Shown here piece after piece: positions 24,267-35,648 of a stretch of 64,000 nt of DNA (its first letter is position 1; each line of letters begins with the position of its first letter). Source of the DNA: Psilocybe azurescens (lineage: Eukaryota > Basidiomycota > Agaricomycetes > Agaricales > Agrocybaceae); the NCBI GenBank assembly GCA_023853785.1, contig JAJIRX010000852.1, forward strand, positions 62,001 to 126,000, given 5' to 3'. Both the position numbers and the translations under genes were made by a program. The notes beneath the pieces are model-generated. The model was not told the origin of the DNA. It worked only from the letters and a program-made list of their open reading frames with translations, and ran no database searches.

Positions 24267-25568
24267 ATGAAGCATTCTTGGCTGGCCTGCATAATAGCCC
24301 TGTGGCAAGGATCACTTCTTGTTCTGGCAGAGCGACGTACAGAGCCACCTTCAGGGGCTCTCTCAGTACGTGCAGGAGCACCTCCGGCCTCCGGGATGTT
24401 TGACACTATCACAAGTGCCCTAAACGCACTGCCAAACGACACCTCGAGCCACACAATATTCGTATTTCCGGGTACCTACAACGAGCAAATTAACATAGTA
24501 CGACCTGGACCACTCACAGTGAGTATGCAGACGAGAGAACCAAAAGGTTGCATGCATACCTGTATTGACAGAAACATATGACGCCAGATTCTTGGATATA
24601 CTACGGACGCGTCGAATTTCGCTGCAAACCAGGTTGTCATTCAAGCGGGAGTACCCGCCAGCGTTGCAGGCTCAGATGATGCTAGCGGGACACTGCGCAT
24701 CCATAAAGACAACTTCAGCATGTACAATGTCAACGTTACCAACACGTTTGGTATCGGCTCTCAGGCCATCGCGATCAGCCAATACGGTAGCCAAGTCGGG
24801 CTGTATGCGTGTGGGTTCATTGGATATCAGGATACGCTCTACGCCAACCAGGGCAACCAGGTTTTCTTAAAAATTATATAGAGGTGACGATGGCACTTCC
24901 TGTATGCGCGTCTATTGACTTTGCTGATTTATTAGGGAGCGGTCGATTTCATATTCGGTCGACATGGCCTGGCCTACTTTGGAGGAAACACGATCGCCGT
25001 AAAGCGCCAGGCTGTATCACCGCCAGTGGAAGAGAATCGGATGATAACGGGAGTTGTGCGAACCTTCGCCAAAGTCATTAAATCGAAAGCGGAGATTGAC
25101 GATTTTTTTAGATGTTTTTGATCACAACACAATTGTGCTGGCCGCAGACGCTGCCCAGAATACTGCCGGGAATGTTTTCCTTGGAAGGCCATGGGGAGGT
25201 GGGTCACACTGTAGTCTTCCATTTGGATTATTGACCAAGGCACTCTCGGGCCTAGATTTCGCAAAGTCAGTATGTACGCTGTGCCGATGGCTGCAAGCTC
25301 GCTCACGTTGTATTCCAGAGTGATCTTCAAGAATACGGTCATCACTGCACCGCTAAATCAGACCATCTGGTCGATTTGGAATCCAGGAGATGAGCGAATC
25401 GACGACGTATTCCTGGCCGAATATAACAGTACAGGCACTGGCATCGCCCACCCCGTACGTCCCGCATTCTCCACCGAGCTCTCCAAAAGTCAAGCAGACG
25501 CCTTTACCATCGCTAGCGCAGTTGGCGACGACTTCGAATCTTGGGTTGACCTCGATTACCTGGTCTAA
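24267..25568 (+). CDS. Pectin methylesterase D (carbohydrate esterase family 8), fourth of four
   Basis: The cleanest N-terminus of the four: MKHSWLACIIALWQGSLLVLA is a good signal peptide and exon 1 is open through GTYNEQINIVRPGPLT. Later exons give DDASGTLRIHKDNFSMYNVN, GSQAIAISQYGSQVGLYACG, GYQDTLYANQ (first Asp), GAVDFIFGRHGLAYF (nucleophile Asp), VFLGRPWG and the end DDFESWVDLDYLV. A-runs near 24868 and 25001 are each one base short for the frame. The residues around GYQDTLYAN and DDASGTLR match copy A rather than B or C. The stop at 25566-25568 is 197 bp from the FEN1 stop on the other strand. Confidence 0.92.
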
Positions 25569-25762
25569 AAAATGAAAAAATGTAGGCGTATCAATCGCTG
25601 GACTCAATCTCCAGCGCGCATATAGCCAACTCAAGTTCTATACACGGTAATGGGGTGAAAGCAACATGAAACAAATAAATCAAAGGAATTGTACACATAC
25701 AGCAAATGAAAATAAAAGGGCGCATCATTACCCCAAAAATAATAACCCGTGAATTAAACATT

Positions 25763-27605
25763 TCACTTCTTCCGTAGTTTTTTGCCACCACTGCTCTCCG
25801 CTTTGTCGTCTCCCTAAGAACAGTTTAGATAAGGTAAAAAGATCGCAAGCTAGAAAAAGCAAACCTTCCGCTTGGTCCCCTTCCCTTTCGCATCCGATTT
25901 CCCCTTACCCTTGGGCAGAGGAACCTTCTCTTTCGGCTTCACCGTAAAAAGCCGTCAAGACGTCCTTGCTGTTTGCTATTGAGAAATTTGGTCAACTTTT
26001 CTGCACCTTTGCGGACACGGTCCTCGCTAGATGATATGTATTAGATCAAGATCAAGAGGAAAATAATGCAATAAAACATACTTGAATCCTTTTTCTTTCA
26101 CCAAGAAGTCCACAAGACCATCCACATCTGGATTCTTCCATTCCAACTAAATGAAAGGAGAGACTGATTCAGAAACATTAATTCAAATCATAATGGAGTG
26201 ACAATACCTCAACCTCGTCTGCAGGCAATACATCAGGTTTCTGGAAGATTTTTTCGCATCTTCCCATAACCATTCATCAGGTACCGTCACTCCTCCTTTA
26301 CCTTTGCCTTTTGCCTTGCCCTTACCAGGGGCAGCTTTTGCTTTGCTAGTTGCCTTCTTTTCGAAGTTTCCTCTGAAGACGCTCTCTCTTCCTTTTCCTT
26401 GAACTCATCCTCACTGTCCTCTTCATGATCAGGGAGCTCGACGTCCGATGTGGGGGCAGGCTCTTCAGCTTCGGAGACTACATCTTCGGGCTCAGAATCT
26501 TCAACAGCCGCAGCTGTCGCTTTCTTGCTCGCTGATCTAACAGAGCACTATGAGACTATTATGCAGCAGAAAAGGAAGACAATTACTCACTTTTCCATCA
26601 GAGTGCTTGATGACAACCTTCAGGCTGCCATACTCTTTGATAAGTTTGAGAGCGGATTTGGGACCAATGCCCTTGATGGGTTCAAGATAATCACACCCCA
26701 AAAGGATGCACAGGTCAATAAACTAGAGGTTTTTGTCAGTATAGACCAATTGAAATAAGTGTTATGTCTGCCTACCTGATTCATATCCATTTCAAGACCG
26801 TCCAAGGCAGCCTGAAGGTTGATTTCACTGATAGGCTGCTTCTTCGCTTCCGAAAAGGTGAGATGGCGTAAGAGAATGGGTGCGTTGAATGTAAGGGTGT
26901 CCATATCCTCCGAGCCCGCCGCATATACCTAGTGTTTGCTATCAGAAAGTGACACATCTCAGAACGTAATGTGGCTACCTTTCCTCCACGAGCAAGTTCT
27001 GCGCATTGGGCTTCAGCTTCCGACGGAGCCTATCGTGGCACATCGGTCAGAGTATAGAATTTATGATAAGACGAGACATACGATGACAACAGGGATGCCC
27101 ATAAGCTTGAGCAGACGACGGCACTCTTCATTATGCTCGCGCGTAACTTTCACGGTTCTACGCGAAAATCGGTCCAAATCCTCTGCAGTTCCTGTCTCTT
27201 TTGCTTCTTCGCCCTCAGCTTTTGCTTCTTCGCGTTTTGCGAAACGCTGGGATAACTATATGATCGACAAATGTCAAGTTGTACGCGGTACTGACAGAGT
27301 TCGCAAGTTACTCACGACTCCCTTCTTCATATCCGGAGGTTTCCCATCGAAAACATAGGCCGGCTTGATGCCATTTTCCACTATACGGATCGTTCGATAG
27401 AAGAAGCCCATTAAATGACTTGTAGTTTCTCCAGCATCATTCTGCAACATTTCACCGTCCTTTTGGCGCACGGCGATGAGGAATTGGTAAATTGACATGG
27501 ATGCGTCAATAGCAACTTTGCGACCAAAAGGGTTTTGATTTCATGTTCCTTAATCGCATTTGGAGCATGTTGGGAGAGCAATGCGGTCAAGCCTTTGATA
27601 CCCAT
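25763..27605 (-). CDS. rad27: Flap endonuclease 1 (FEN1/Rad27)
   Basis: Structure-specific nuclease that removes 5' flaps in Okazaki-fragment maturation and long-patch base-excision repair, held by PCNA. The ATG at 27605 gives [20 protein letters not shown], then (after one restored T in the run near 27525) the N domain with [14 protein letters not shown] and [11 protein letters not shown]. The I domain gives [26 protein letters not shown] (27000-27030 and 26890-26930), then [20 protein letters not shown], the metal-binding core. The C-terminus has [13 protein letters not shown], a PCNA-interacting peptide, after restoring one T near 25948, and a basic tail ending at 25763. Length and domain order match the family. 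An essential gene broken twice only at homopolymers argues for base-calling errors, not decay. Confidence 0.95.
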
Positions 27606-27838
27606 AGTGACAGTGGAATATGAAAAGCGGTTAGTTGCCAGTCAGAAGGATGGAGCGTGACGTGGTGGGTCGCGTGATGTGTGATGTAACGCGATTGATC
27701 TCCCGGCCCCGTGACGGTGGCAGTGTCATTTCCTTTACCTCTTGACCAACTCTCGACTCGACTCGTCCTTTGTTGATACAGGCGAGTACTTGAAACTGCG
27801 TTAAACAATAAAATACAGATACATCAGACGTTAACGAA

Positions 27839-29307
27839 TTAGATCCAACTTCCTCTCAGAGATTCGACAGGGAACTCCTCCAAGCTCAAGCCCAATTCTC
27901 CAAATACCTTCTCAACGGAATCGTGTGCCTCCTTTTCCTCCATATCACTCAACGCTATAAGATATTGGTTTGAGTGTTGTGTCTGCATTGAGTATATTTC
28001 TTGATCCATCTTACCTGTACCTCTTCCGTCACCCAAACTCGTCTCTAAACCCTCTTCTCCATCTCTCCCAGCGATCAACAAAAGCTCCGCCCCTTCATAA
28101 TCCAACAAGTCCGGCGTTTCACAACTCACAAACCGCAGGCCGTAACGTTCTCTTCCTCTCGATTGCTTCTGGTGACCCTTTCCAGCACCAAATACACCGC
28201 GCAAAATCCAATCGGGATATTCTGCTGGCTTGGAATGCGCCTGCTGCGGCCCTGTTGCCGGAGCGAGCGGGTTCTTGACCTGGAGGATGAATGAAGAGGC
28301 AGAGAATATTCCCAATGACTTCTGTACGTCTCCCATATCGATTTTTCCAGGATGTGAGACGTGATAACCCAGATGTGTTTCTCGTTTGGACGGTATATTC
28401 GCTTCCGAGTTGACAATAGCGTATCCCCCACGAGCCACGAGGCGTGCAGGAGCCTCATGACGAGTTCCTGAACAGTGGAAAGTTTGGTACACACAACTAG
28501 AACGTAAGTCAGAAAACGAACCTCGAGTCTTCGTTTCATACGATTTTTCTCCCAATCCCTTCGCTAGGGAATCCAAATCATTGCCCACAGATGTTACCGA
28601 ACCCCAAAAAGTTTCTTTTCTCAGTTTTTCACCTTCCTTAGCGGATTTAGGGCTGGGTAGTTTCTTCTTCCCAATCGTGATTAACCTATAACTCTTTTTC
28701 TTGGGATGAACGTCGTCTGGAGCTGGTACTGCATCCGTGCCTGGAGCCAGAACTGTCATCTCGGCTTTATCCACATCTGAAGGGTCTGGCTTTTTAACCT
28801 CATTTCTTTGAGATGATGATTCCTGCCCCTGAGTGAATTCCGGTGGACGAGGGACAAGTATGATGTGGAAATTCCGAATATCATCGATTGATTGAGCTTC
28901 ATCCACTTGCACTCGAGGACGGTACAGAAAATAGATATGACCTCTTTCGATGGTTCCTGTAGTATTTTGGATCGAAAGCTTGACAAAGGGACCAACAATT
29001 GCAACTTACCGGATTGATACTCATGTTTTTGATCATCGGTTTGCTCTCCTGTTGCATCTAGATCAAGTTTTGCCCTCTTCACGGATTGGCCTTTAGTCGC
29101 TTTTGCGCTTCGCTTTGCGCCTGTCTTTGTATCCTCCTCGTCATCTCGGCTTAAGCTTCCACCAGACTTTGATGCTTTCTGCTTGCGTTGACCGTTGACC
29201 GTACCCACTTTCCTCTTCGTAGATGTAGAATGTTTCTTCCCTTGCTCTGCGTGGTCAGGCGGTATTATGCCCTCCGCAATTGCAGCTTGTCTTCGTGTTG
29301 TTGGCAT
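27839..29307 (-). CDS. Conserved fungal nuclear-type protein of unknown function
   Basis: The ATG at 29307 starts MPTTRRQAAIAEGIIPP, followed by a lysine-rich, low-complexity segment with nuclear-localisation character (KRSAKATKGQSVKRAKLDLD). An intron joins QSG to TIERGHIYFLYRPRVQVDEA, a block I associate with fungal proteins sometimes labelled BTB-domain transcription factors, though no BTB fold is visible. Next come NFHIILVPRPPEF, the basic stretch KKKSYRLITIGKKKLPSP, ARGGYAIVNSEANIPSKRETHLGYHVSHPG, and the end VFGELGLSLEEFPVESLRGSWI at 27839. About four exons. The pattern is that of a conserved single-copy protein. Function is not known to me; the family link rests on memory of similar sequences. 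Confidence 0.75.
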
Positions 29308-30016
29308 TGTATACAAGTAATGGCATATGCATATTTTGCACAAACGAACAATGTTTATATCGCATATGTGGGGGATGACATCATAACGCCATAACACAGT
29401 GACCACTTTGTTGAACTGAATTTTGGAGCAGACTTGGAGCAGTCTACAGAAGGCATTACATCCGGTCCATAATGGCATTTGACAGGAAGGGGTGTGGTCG
29501 GAATTAGGGACATTTCCAATACTTACTGTATCAGGAATGTAATTAACGCTCGCCTACGAACGATTATTGGGGAGCTTGCTCGATGCCAAAATGTCTAAGC
29601 CCACGTGATCCGCTGGCTTTTTGATGGTCACCCGTGAGAACTTTGAAAGCGGTGAGCGGCGAGCACAGCTCATCATTAGAGCATGCCAGGCACTGGCATA
29701 GCGAAGCGTTCTGGAATGATGTAATACTTTTGCCAGATGTGACAAGGACTCCGGTTCTCTCTATAAAATAATACAGATAGCTAGCATACAGGCTCTAGAT
29801 AATGTAAGTGTCTACAAGATGGTAAAATTGATTGATAGAAATTATCTCATTGACGCCCATTCGACCCGCTTCAAGGACAAGCTTCGGGAATCGGAAGAAC
29901 AATTGGATCAAAGCACGTTCTGTCACAGTCTGGTGTCTGCAGTGTCACGGACTGTTACCACAATCTTTATCCGATCGTTCCAGCGCTTAAGTACCTGCAT
30001 TGTAACGTTCATCGGC
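29308..30016. promoter_or_regulatory. Divergent promoter region between the unknown nuclear-type protein and DcpS
   Basis: About 710 bp. It contains a CACGTG palindrome at 29602-29607. The frame upstream of the chosen DcpS start is open back to an ATG at 29819, but the residues there do not resemble the family, so I treat it as leader. Confidence 0.45.
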
Positions 30017-31275
30017 ATGTCTGACCCTTCTTGCCCACAATCTCTCTCGGCTCTCAATAAGTTCTCTTTCGAGAAGATTATCAATGAAGATCCCTCGACT
30101 CATTCTTTGATTATTCTTGGAACACTTCCCTCGGATCCGCAGAATGACAATAGTAGAATTCGAGCAATAGTGCGAATTGAGAAGACTGCTCTCAGTCCGG
30201 ATGATGCACCAAATCTGCTGGGTGAGAATGGAATGATACAAAGAGCAGAAATAGGGGAAGTACAGACATTGTAAGTTTAGCCATAATGTTTCGTCGAATA
30301 GGTCCGTGGAATATGTTCGCTAATCTAATCCCCATACAGTATACTTGGATGTACGCATGGCTGGGAGAAGATAGGGAAAGGGATATAAAAATCAATGTCA
30401 TATCTCCAGCTACAGATGTGCATATTAGAAAGGTAACCAAGCAAGGTTTTTGCTAAACTTCAAAGAGTTAATTAACTCTGATGCAAAGTACACGAAGCAA
30501 GAACAAGTTATGGTTCGCGAGACACCGGAGATATACGAAAAATGCGTCAAACCGTACATCGCTGCCTTTCCTGCTTCACGGACTCAATGGTGAGCGCCTC
30601 TGACCCAAGAAAAAACTATATATTTGTTTATCTGGATGTATATTAGGGTCGAGAACATATTGACAGGGTTATCTGAACGAGACAAAATCCTGTATTCGTC
30701 GTCCGATTTTGTGATTCTCCCAGACATGAAGTGGGATCTTAAGACGATAACATCTCTCTACCTTATGGCTATCGTAAAGGACGGCTCCATTCGTAGTCTA
30801 CGTGATCTTCGCCGTGGCCATTTGGGTCTGCTGAAATCCATCCGAGAAGAGGCGTATAAAATTGTGCAGAAAAATGGGGCCTCGGCCCAGGATCATTGAG
30901 GATGCATGTACACTACCAGCCAAGCTACTGTTCGTACTGTCTCTACCTCTGTCGTTGGATTCCATCTGAGCTCCAATATATGTTTTGACAAATTTCAGAT
31001 CATTTCCACGTTCACATCGTAAACGTCAATTATGTGGGGAGCATACTTGGGTTAACTGTTGGTCAGGCACATCTTTTCGACGACGTGATATCTATGGTCA
31101 GTATTACGTCGTGATCACCTATTATCCATTGACAAATCTGACCCAATTCATTCCTCTGTAGCTTGAGTTGGATTCTGTCGATGGTCCTGGAATTTTTGAG
31201 AGGATAACTCTAACTTACGGACTGGGAGATCAACATGGCTTGTTTCAAATTATACGTCAAAACTCATTGATATAA
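30017..31275 (+). CDS. Scavenger m7GpppX diphosphatase (DcpS/Dcs1)
   Basis: Hydrolyses capped dinucleotides left by 3'-to-5' mRNA decay. The ATG at 30017 gives the N-terminal domain: FSFEKIINEDPSTHSLIILGTLP and IRAIVRIEKTALS. The middle has YTWMYAWLGEDRERDIKIN, then IYEKCVKPYIAAFPASRTQWVENI across introns and ILYSSSDFVILPDMKWD with LYLMAIVKD. The catalytic histidine-triad exon reads MHVHYQPSYYHFHVHIVNVNY (about 30903-31034, one intron inside), with the HxHxH-type motif. The end is DVISM, LELDSVDGPGIFERITLTYGLGDQ, and the stop at 31273-31275. One base appears missing at 30893-30895, just before the catalytic exon, and possibly one at the first intron. An in-frame upstream ATG at 29819 is considered unlikely. 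Confidence 0.92.
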
Positions 31276-31588
31276 TGGTATAGTTGTGATCACTCGTACG
31301 TACTAGTATTTACGCATCAACCGTCCAAGATTTTTTCTACATTTCTCCCCTATCTGGTTGTCTTTCTGGTCTTAAGCGGACAACAGCCTATGTCACTCCA
31401 GAACTGAGAACTTAAACGAGCCTTGAATAGCCTTATATTCTCTATTGCTTGGGTGCCGCAACCACCACTGCTCCTTGAGACCAGTCGCAAGATCAATCCC
31501 GTTGCGCGACCAAGGCCGAATCATAAACGCATCACGTGCGAATCCGGCAATTATTACTTTTCAGACCTGCCACCGTTGTCCATCGCCA
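31276..31588. promoter_or_regulatory. Upstream region of COX20 with a CACGTG box
   Basis: About 310 bp between the DcpS stop and the COX20 start, containing CACGTG at 31533-31538, 51 bp before the ATG. No gene seen. Confidence 0.5.
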
Positions 31589-32133
31589 TGTCGAATACCG
31601 CGTCGACGTCTCAACCACCGACCTTGCCCTCAAAGATCCCTGCACCGACAGGAAATTTGGTTCATGACTCATTAGAGGTCCGCCCCTGCTTTTAACCTTC
31701 TTGAATGAACCTCAGTGTTATAAACAATCTACAGAGCGCGAAACACGTCTCCGACTTACCATGTGCTCGGAATGCATTATTAGCTGGGATTGCTAGCGGA
31801 GCAGGTATGGGCGCAATACGAGGGCTGGCTGCTGGTAACGAAAACCCTTGCCTCCGAAGTTAAACGCGCTGTTGATACATTTTAGGACCCATGATGGCTG
31901 GACATTGGGCAATAGGCACATTTGTCCTCGTCTCGCTTGGCTCGTGGTATGTCCATCCCCGTTCATCTTGGATTTTCAGCTAACATTCTTTTACTCCCAG
32001 GCACATTTGTCAAAACCAATACGCAGAAGAACGCAGGAAGATATCCCAAGTTATTGAAAGCATGCCGAAACGGACGTTGAAAGAGTCAGGTAGCAGCGAG
32101 TCCTCAAGTGTACCAAGCACATCCAAATCATAG
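31589..32133 (+). CDS. COX20: Cytochrome c oxidase assembly protein COX20
   Basis: Small mitochondrial inner-membrane chaperone that helps mature and insert the Cox2 subunit. Four exons: MSNTASTSQPPTLPSKIPAP (from 31589), then CARNALLAGIASGAGMGAIRG with helix 1 (about 31740-31835), MMAGHWAIGTFVLVSLGSW with helix 2 (about 31887-31947), and HICQNQYAEERRKISQVIES with a serine-rich end (stop 32131-32133). The order CARNALLAGIASG, two short helices, then a C-x-x-x-Y-x-x-E-R-R tail is the COX20/FAM36A pattern. Introns are about 55-60 bp. The predicted length, about 120 residues, is ordinary for fungi. Assignment comes from motif recognition alone. Confidence 0.82.
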
Positions 32134-32222
32134 CCTCTCTATAAATGACACCGATTTACACCTGTAAATCATTTCCCTGGTCCATATCTATGTCTATGTC
32201 TGCCCTCATGCTGTGATAGAAT

Positions 32223-32876
32223 TTAGCTCCATTCCGATGCCCAGACATTTTTATCCCACTTCTCCACAAGTTCAGCGTCATCCTACAGCGGAAGATCAGG
32301 CAGAGAATTGTTTTCCAGGAGCCAAGAAGCATACTTTGTATTTCACTTGAAACTGTGAGAAGCCGTCGCGGAGGATCGCGACTTCGTGAGGGATGTCGTT
32401 GGAAAGAATGTTCTTTCTTGTCTCGGAATAGATCTACAGAAGGGTTCCAGGTTCAGTCTATGGCTTCGGATTAGCAAGAGATGAGAAGCATACCCTCGCA
32501 GCTTTTGGGCCTCTTCACCTGGGATTAGCTAAAAGTTTATGTAGTCCAAACCACTAGGCACTCCTACCGAACTTGTGATAGAGCACAGTGAAATATGACC
32601 AAATGGAACTTCCTTGGTTTCCTTGATAAGTCCATCTACGTTGCTCAAAAACTCTGCTGAAGGATAGTTCATACTCCCTTTGATATTTCCGCCCACATAA
32701 TCATCATCTCTGACGTCGACGACGACAAAGTCCTTCTTGGGGACTTTACCGCTCTTCATGATATCAGCCAATTCCTTCGGGATAAGGTGAGTCTAGTCAG
32801 TGGCCTTGATTGAAACATCCGCGTTCACTTTGAGAGGACATACATCACCGTTTATATAGCGCAGAGTTTGAGACAT
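32223..32876 (-). CDS. Rhodanese-fold phosphatase of the Cdc25/arsenate-reductase type
   Basis: Small single-domain member of the Cdc25-like family (fission yeast Ibp1, budding yeast Ych1/Arr2 relatives). The chosen ATG at 32876 reads MSQTLRYINGD. Later exons read LIPKELADIMKSGKVPKKDFVVVDVRDDDY, the rhodanese start, then the active-site loop FHCALSQVR (HCxxSxxR) followed by GPKAARIYSE, characteristic of this branch. The end is ILRDGFSQFQVKYKDDAELV and WASEWS (stop 32223-32225). The loop reads in frame if one T of the run near 32604 is removed, an apparent overcall. Upstream exons from an ATG at 33074 (MSNLVYSDDVIDITLPKDE) may extend the N-terminus or be leader. Substrate is unknown. Confidence 0.85.
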
Positions 32877-33296
32877 TATAGTTCGTGATTGTCGGATGTA
32901 GGTTATTGGCGATGTTCGACGATTCCAAAGTCGATGATGATTGGTGGTACTTACTCGTCTTTAGGAAGGGTAATATCGATTACGTCATCACTATATTCAG
33001 CTGTCAGTATCGTCGTTGACACTCGTGTTCCACACTCCCAAGCAAGTCCGAGGTACTTACACTAGGTTGGACATTCTGGAAGAACAAATGAGCCTAAATT
33101 ATACGTACATTGGAATATTCCGCAGTGTAGATACTATACACAAATAAATAGTGTACATATGGATTAGATTTAAAACGATCATCAATGGATCTTTTTTTCT
33201 ACACTCCGCCAGCTACGCGGCGACGCCTTGACTTCGAACTAAGTTTGCAATCTGTTGATTAACTGCAATATTAATGAACGATAAACAGAGCAGGAC

Positions 33297-34535
33297 TCAC
33301 GGCCTATTTATGATGCTGTCATCGCCTGTGTACAGCATGGTGTCGTAGACGAGGGCTCCAACTAAGGCACCCAGAATGGGTCCCATGACAGGACACCAGA
33401 GCCAGTATTGATTACGGAAAGTGAAAACTTCCTTTCCATAGCCAGCCATCGCGGTGAACAAACGAGGACCAAGATCACGAGCGGGATTGATGGCGTAACC
33501 TGTTTGCATTCCGAGAGCTGTACCAATACCCGTGACCAAGAGGAAAAGGACGAGAGGTCCGAGTCCTGCAGGAGGCGGGCTGTTGTTTTTTGTCATTGAT
33601 TGCGAGGACTACAATGGCGAGGACAGCGGTGCCAAGGAATTCATCGAAAAATGCAGACACATTGGTCATGTAACCGGCCTATAGACAAATCCGACTCAGG
33701 TCATAGAACGGTCAATGCATTGAAAATGCTTACCGCGTAAGTCGAAAACAGACTGGCGGTCGCAAGAGTACGAACTCCCGCGCCCCTCCACGAGATCGAT
33801 AGCATGAAAGTAATTGCCATAGACAATAGCTGCCCCACAAAGACCTCCCATAACTTGGGCAAAAATGAAGATCTTGAAAATCATGTCTCAGTATCTTGTT
33901 CTGGTCATCTGTGCCTGGGCCGGCAACGTACGGGGACTTTTTTCCACGGGAATCCTCTGAACACAGCAAACATAAGGGTGATCTAAAATAGATGAGATTA
34001 CATATGGTACAAAAACATTGTGGTTGGGAAAAAGACATACGGCAGGATTGATATGTCCACCAGTGATGCCGCCTGACACCCAGACACCCATGGCTGTCCC
34101 TACTCCCCAACCGATGTTAATAGATAAATAATTCTGCATCAAGTTAACATTAGAGATGTGGATACATAATTCAGAGGGCAAGTAACACGCACTCCTTTTT
34201 CTGAAGAGGCGACTGCAGGATGGCCTCCAAGGATTACTTGACAAACAACACCGGCTCCGAATATAATTAAAATCATAACACCGAGGAATTCTGCGAAAGG
34301 TTCCTTGATATACTCGCTAATACAAACTGATCAGCTTGGATATCAAGGAGATAAAGTAAACAACATACCGATATCGAGCCCATTTGTTAGGGTAATCTGG
34401 TTCAATGTCTTCGGCGTCCGCGGTTTCCAAACCGCTAGCATATTCCTTATGGGTGGTGGTGAAGTCTTTTGAATTTTCGGACGTGCGTTGAAATGTAGAG
34501 TCTCGACGACTCTCAGAGGAAGGGCGACGCGACAT
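33297..34535 (-). CDS. Aquaglyceroporin (major intrinsic protein family)
   Basis: Six-helix channel for water and glycerol-like solutes in the plasma membrane. The ATG at 34535 starts a long hydrophilic N-terminus ([13 protein letters not shown], then [10 protein letters not shown]), and the first helix has [20 protein letters not shown]. The first pore motif is GGHINPAV (about 34040-34060) and the second is [13 protein letters not shown] (about 33465-33500). Asp after NPAR marks the glycerol-conducting branch. The helices [18 protein letters not shown] and [19 protein letters not shown] fit. An A-run near 33588 is one base short for the frame between VLAINDK and [10 protein letters not shown]. 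The last exon may end at the in-frame stop 33297-33299 (SIINRP) or splice into a few more residues. Confidence 0.93.
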
Positions 34536-35648
34536 CTCCAAGAGAGATGGGTATGAGCAAGAAGATGAGTGGGTAAAAGCTGGAGATTGAAAAGTGTGGG
34601 GTAGATTAGCCTTTTAACTCGGGCAGGCTCCTGCAACAGAGGGGAGAATCCGGCACGAAAGTACGGCTAAATTGGACAAGGGACAGCGTTGCCGGAACGC
34701 GGAGAGGGCATAAACGAGCATAAACGCATGGAGCGTAAAAATGATGAAATTGATCATAACAGGACGGTAATGGCCTTGTTCAGGATCCAATTCGAGAAGC
34801 GCAAGAAGCGTTTTTGAGAACGATCGAAGCGAAGCTTGGTAGATCATGCTATCAATAAAAGTAAGTACCTATTCAACAACGTTTAATAATAGCGATGCTA
34901 AGAACCTTACCGAATATCCCCAGCAGATTCGAATCATTAATCTACGCAGCTTATTCCACAGTTATGTCTTTAGGAATTCACTTCTCTCGCCTGCATCAGT
35001 TCTCTCCTGCTCTTGGGTCTTGGGCCTATAGGGCATGATCCGCCGACCGAATTTGGAATCCGATATCCATCGGTGTAAGCAAGGCCTAAAATAAAATCCC
35101 GGGTCAGGTGAGTGATGCAACCATTTGAAATGATTCTGAAGCCGCACAATACAATTTTAGCAAATATATTTTTATATCAGGAATAGATAATGCATGGAAC
35201 TGAGATAGTGACTCTGGCAATGAGGCATACTGAGGGAGAAAAAACCTTTGTAAGCGCAACTCTTCTCTGTCGACTCAAAATGACCTTGACAGGCCTCAGA
35301 ATAAATTTAAATCAGACGATAAATCTCTCTCTCAAGCCAAGTGATGTCTGACAACGGAACGAGCCACTCACAGCGAAAGCATACCACTTTTTGGTACAGC
35401 TATGAGGGTCATATTGTTTCAAATCCATATTCGAGATGTGCTTTGAGCCAACAGCGTGAAGGTCGAGGTTGTAAACTGACGTCGCTGCTGCCATTGAAGA
35501 TCGCATGCACTCGGATACGAAATAAATAGCTCAAGAGAAAAAAAAATGGAGGGTTCATCTTACATATGCATTTCGGGCCGCGAAGCTCATTTACACCAGC
35601 GAGCTAACGCTCTACCAGATCCTCAGAGACGAGTTAATTGGGAAGGAA
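34536..35648. other. Stretch without a supported gene
   Basis: About 1.1 kb between the aquaglyceroporin promoter side and the splicing-factor 3' end. Only short unconvincing open frames. A segment at 35575-35640 looks faintly like a tRNA on the minus strand but does not fold into a cloverleaf by eye. Confidence 0.45.

Noticed and set aside
35575..35640. tRNA-like segment (GGTAGAGCGTTAGCTC on the minus strand)
   Set aside because: Looks like a D-arm, but I could not form acceptor, anticodon and T arms; no GGTTCGA box at the right distance.
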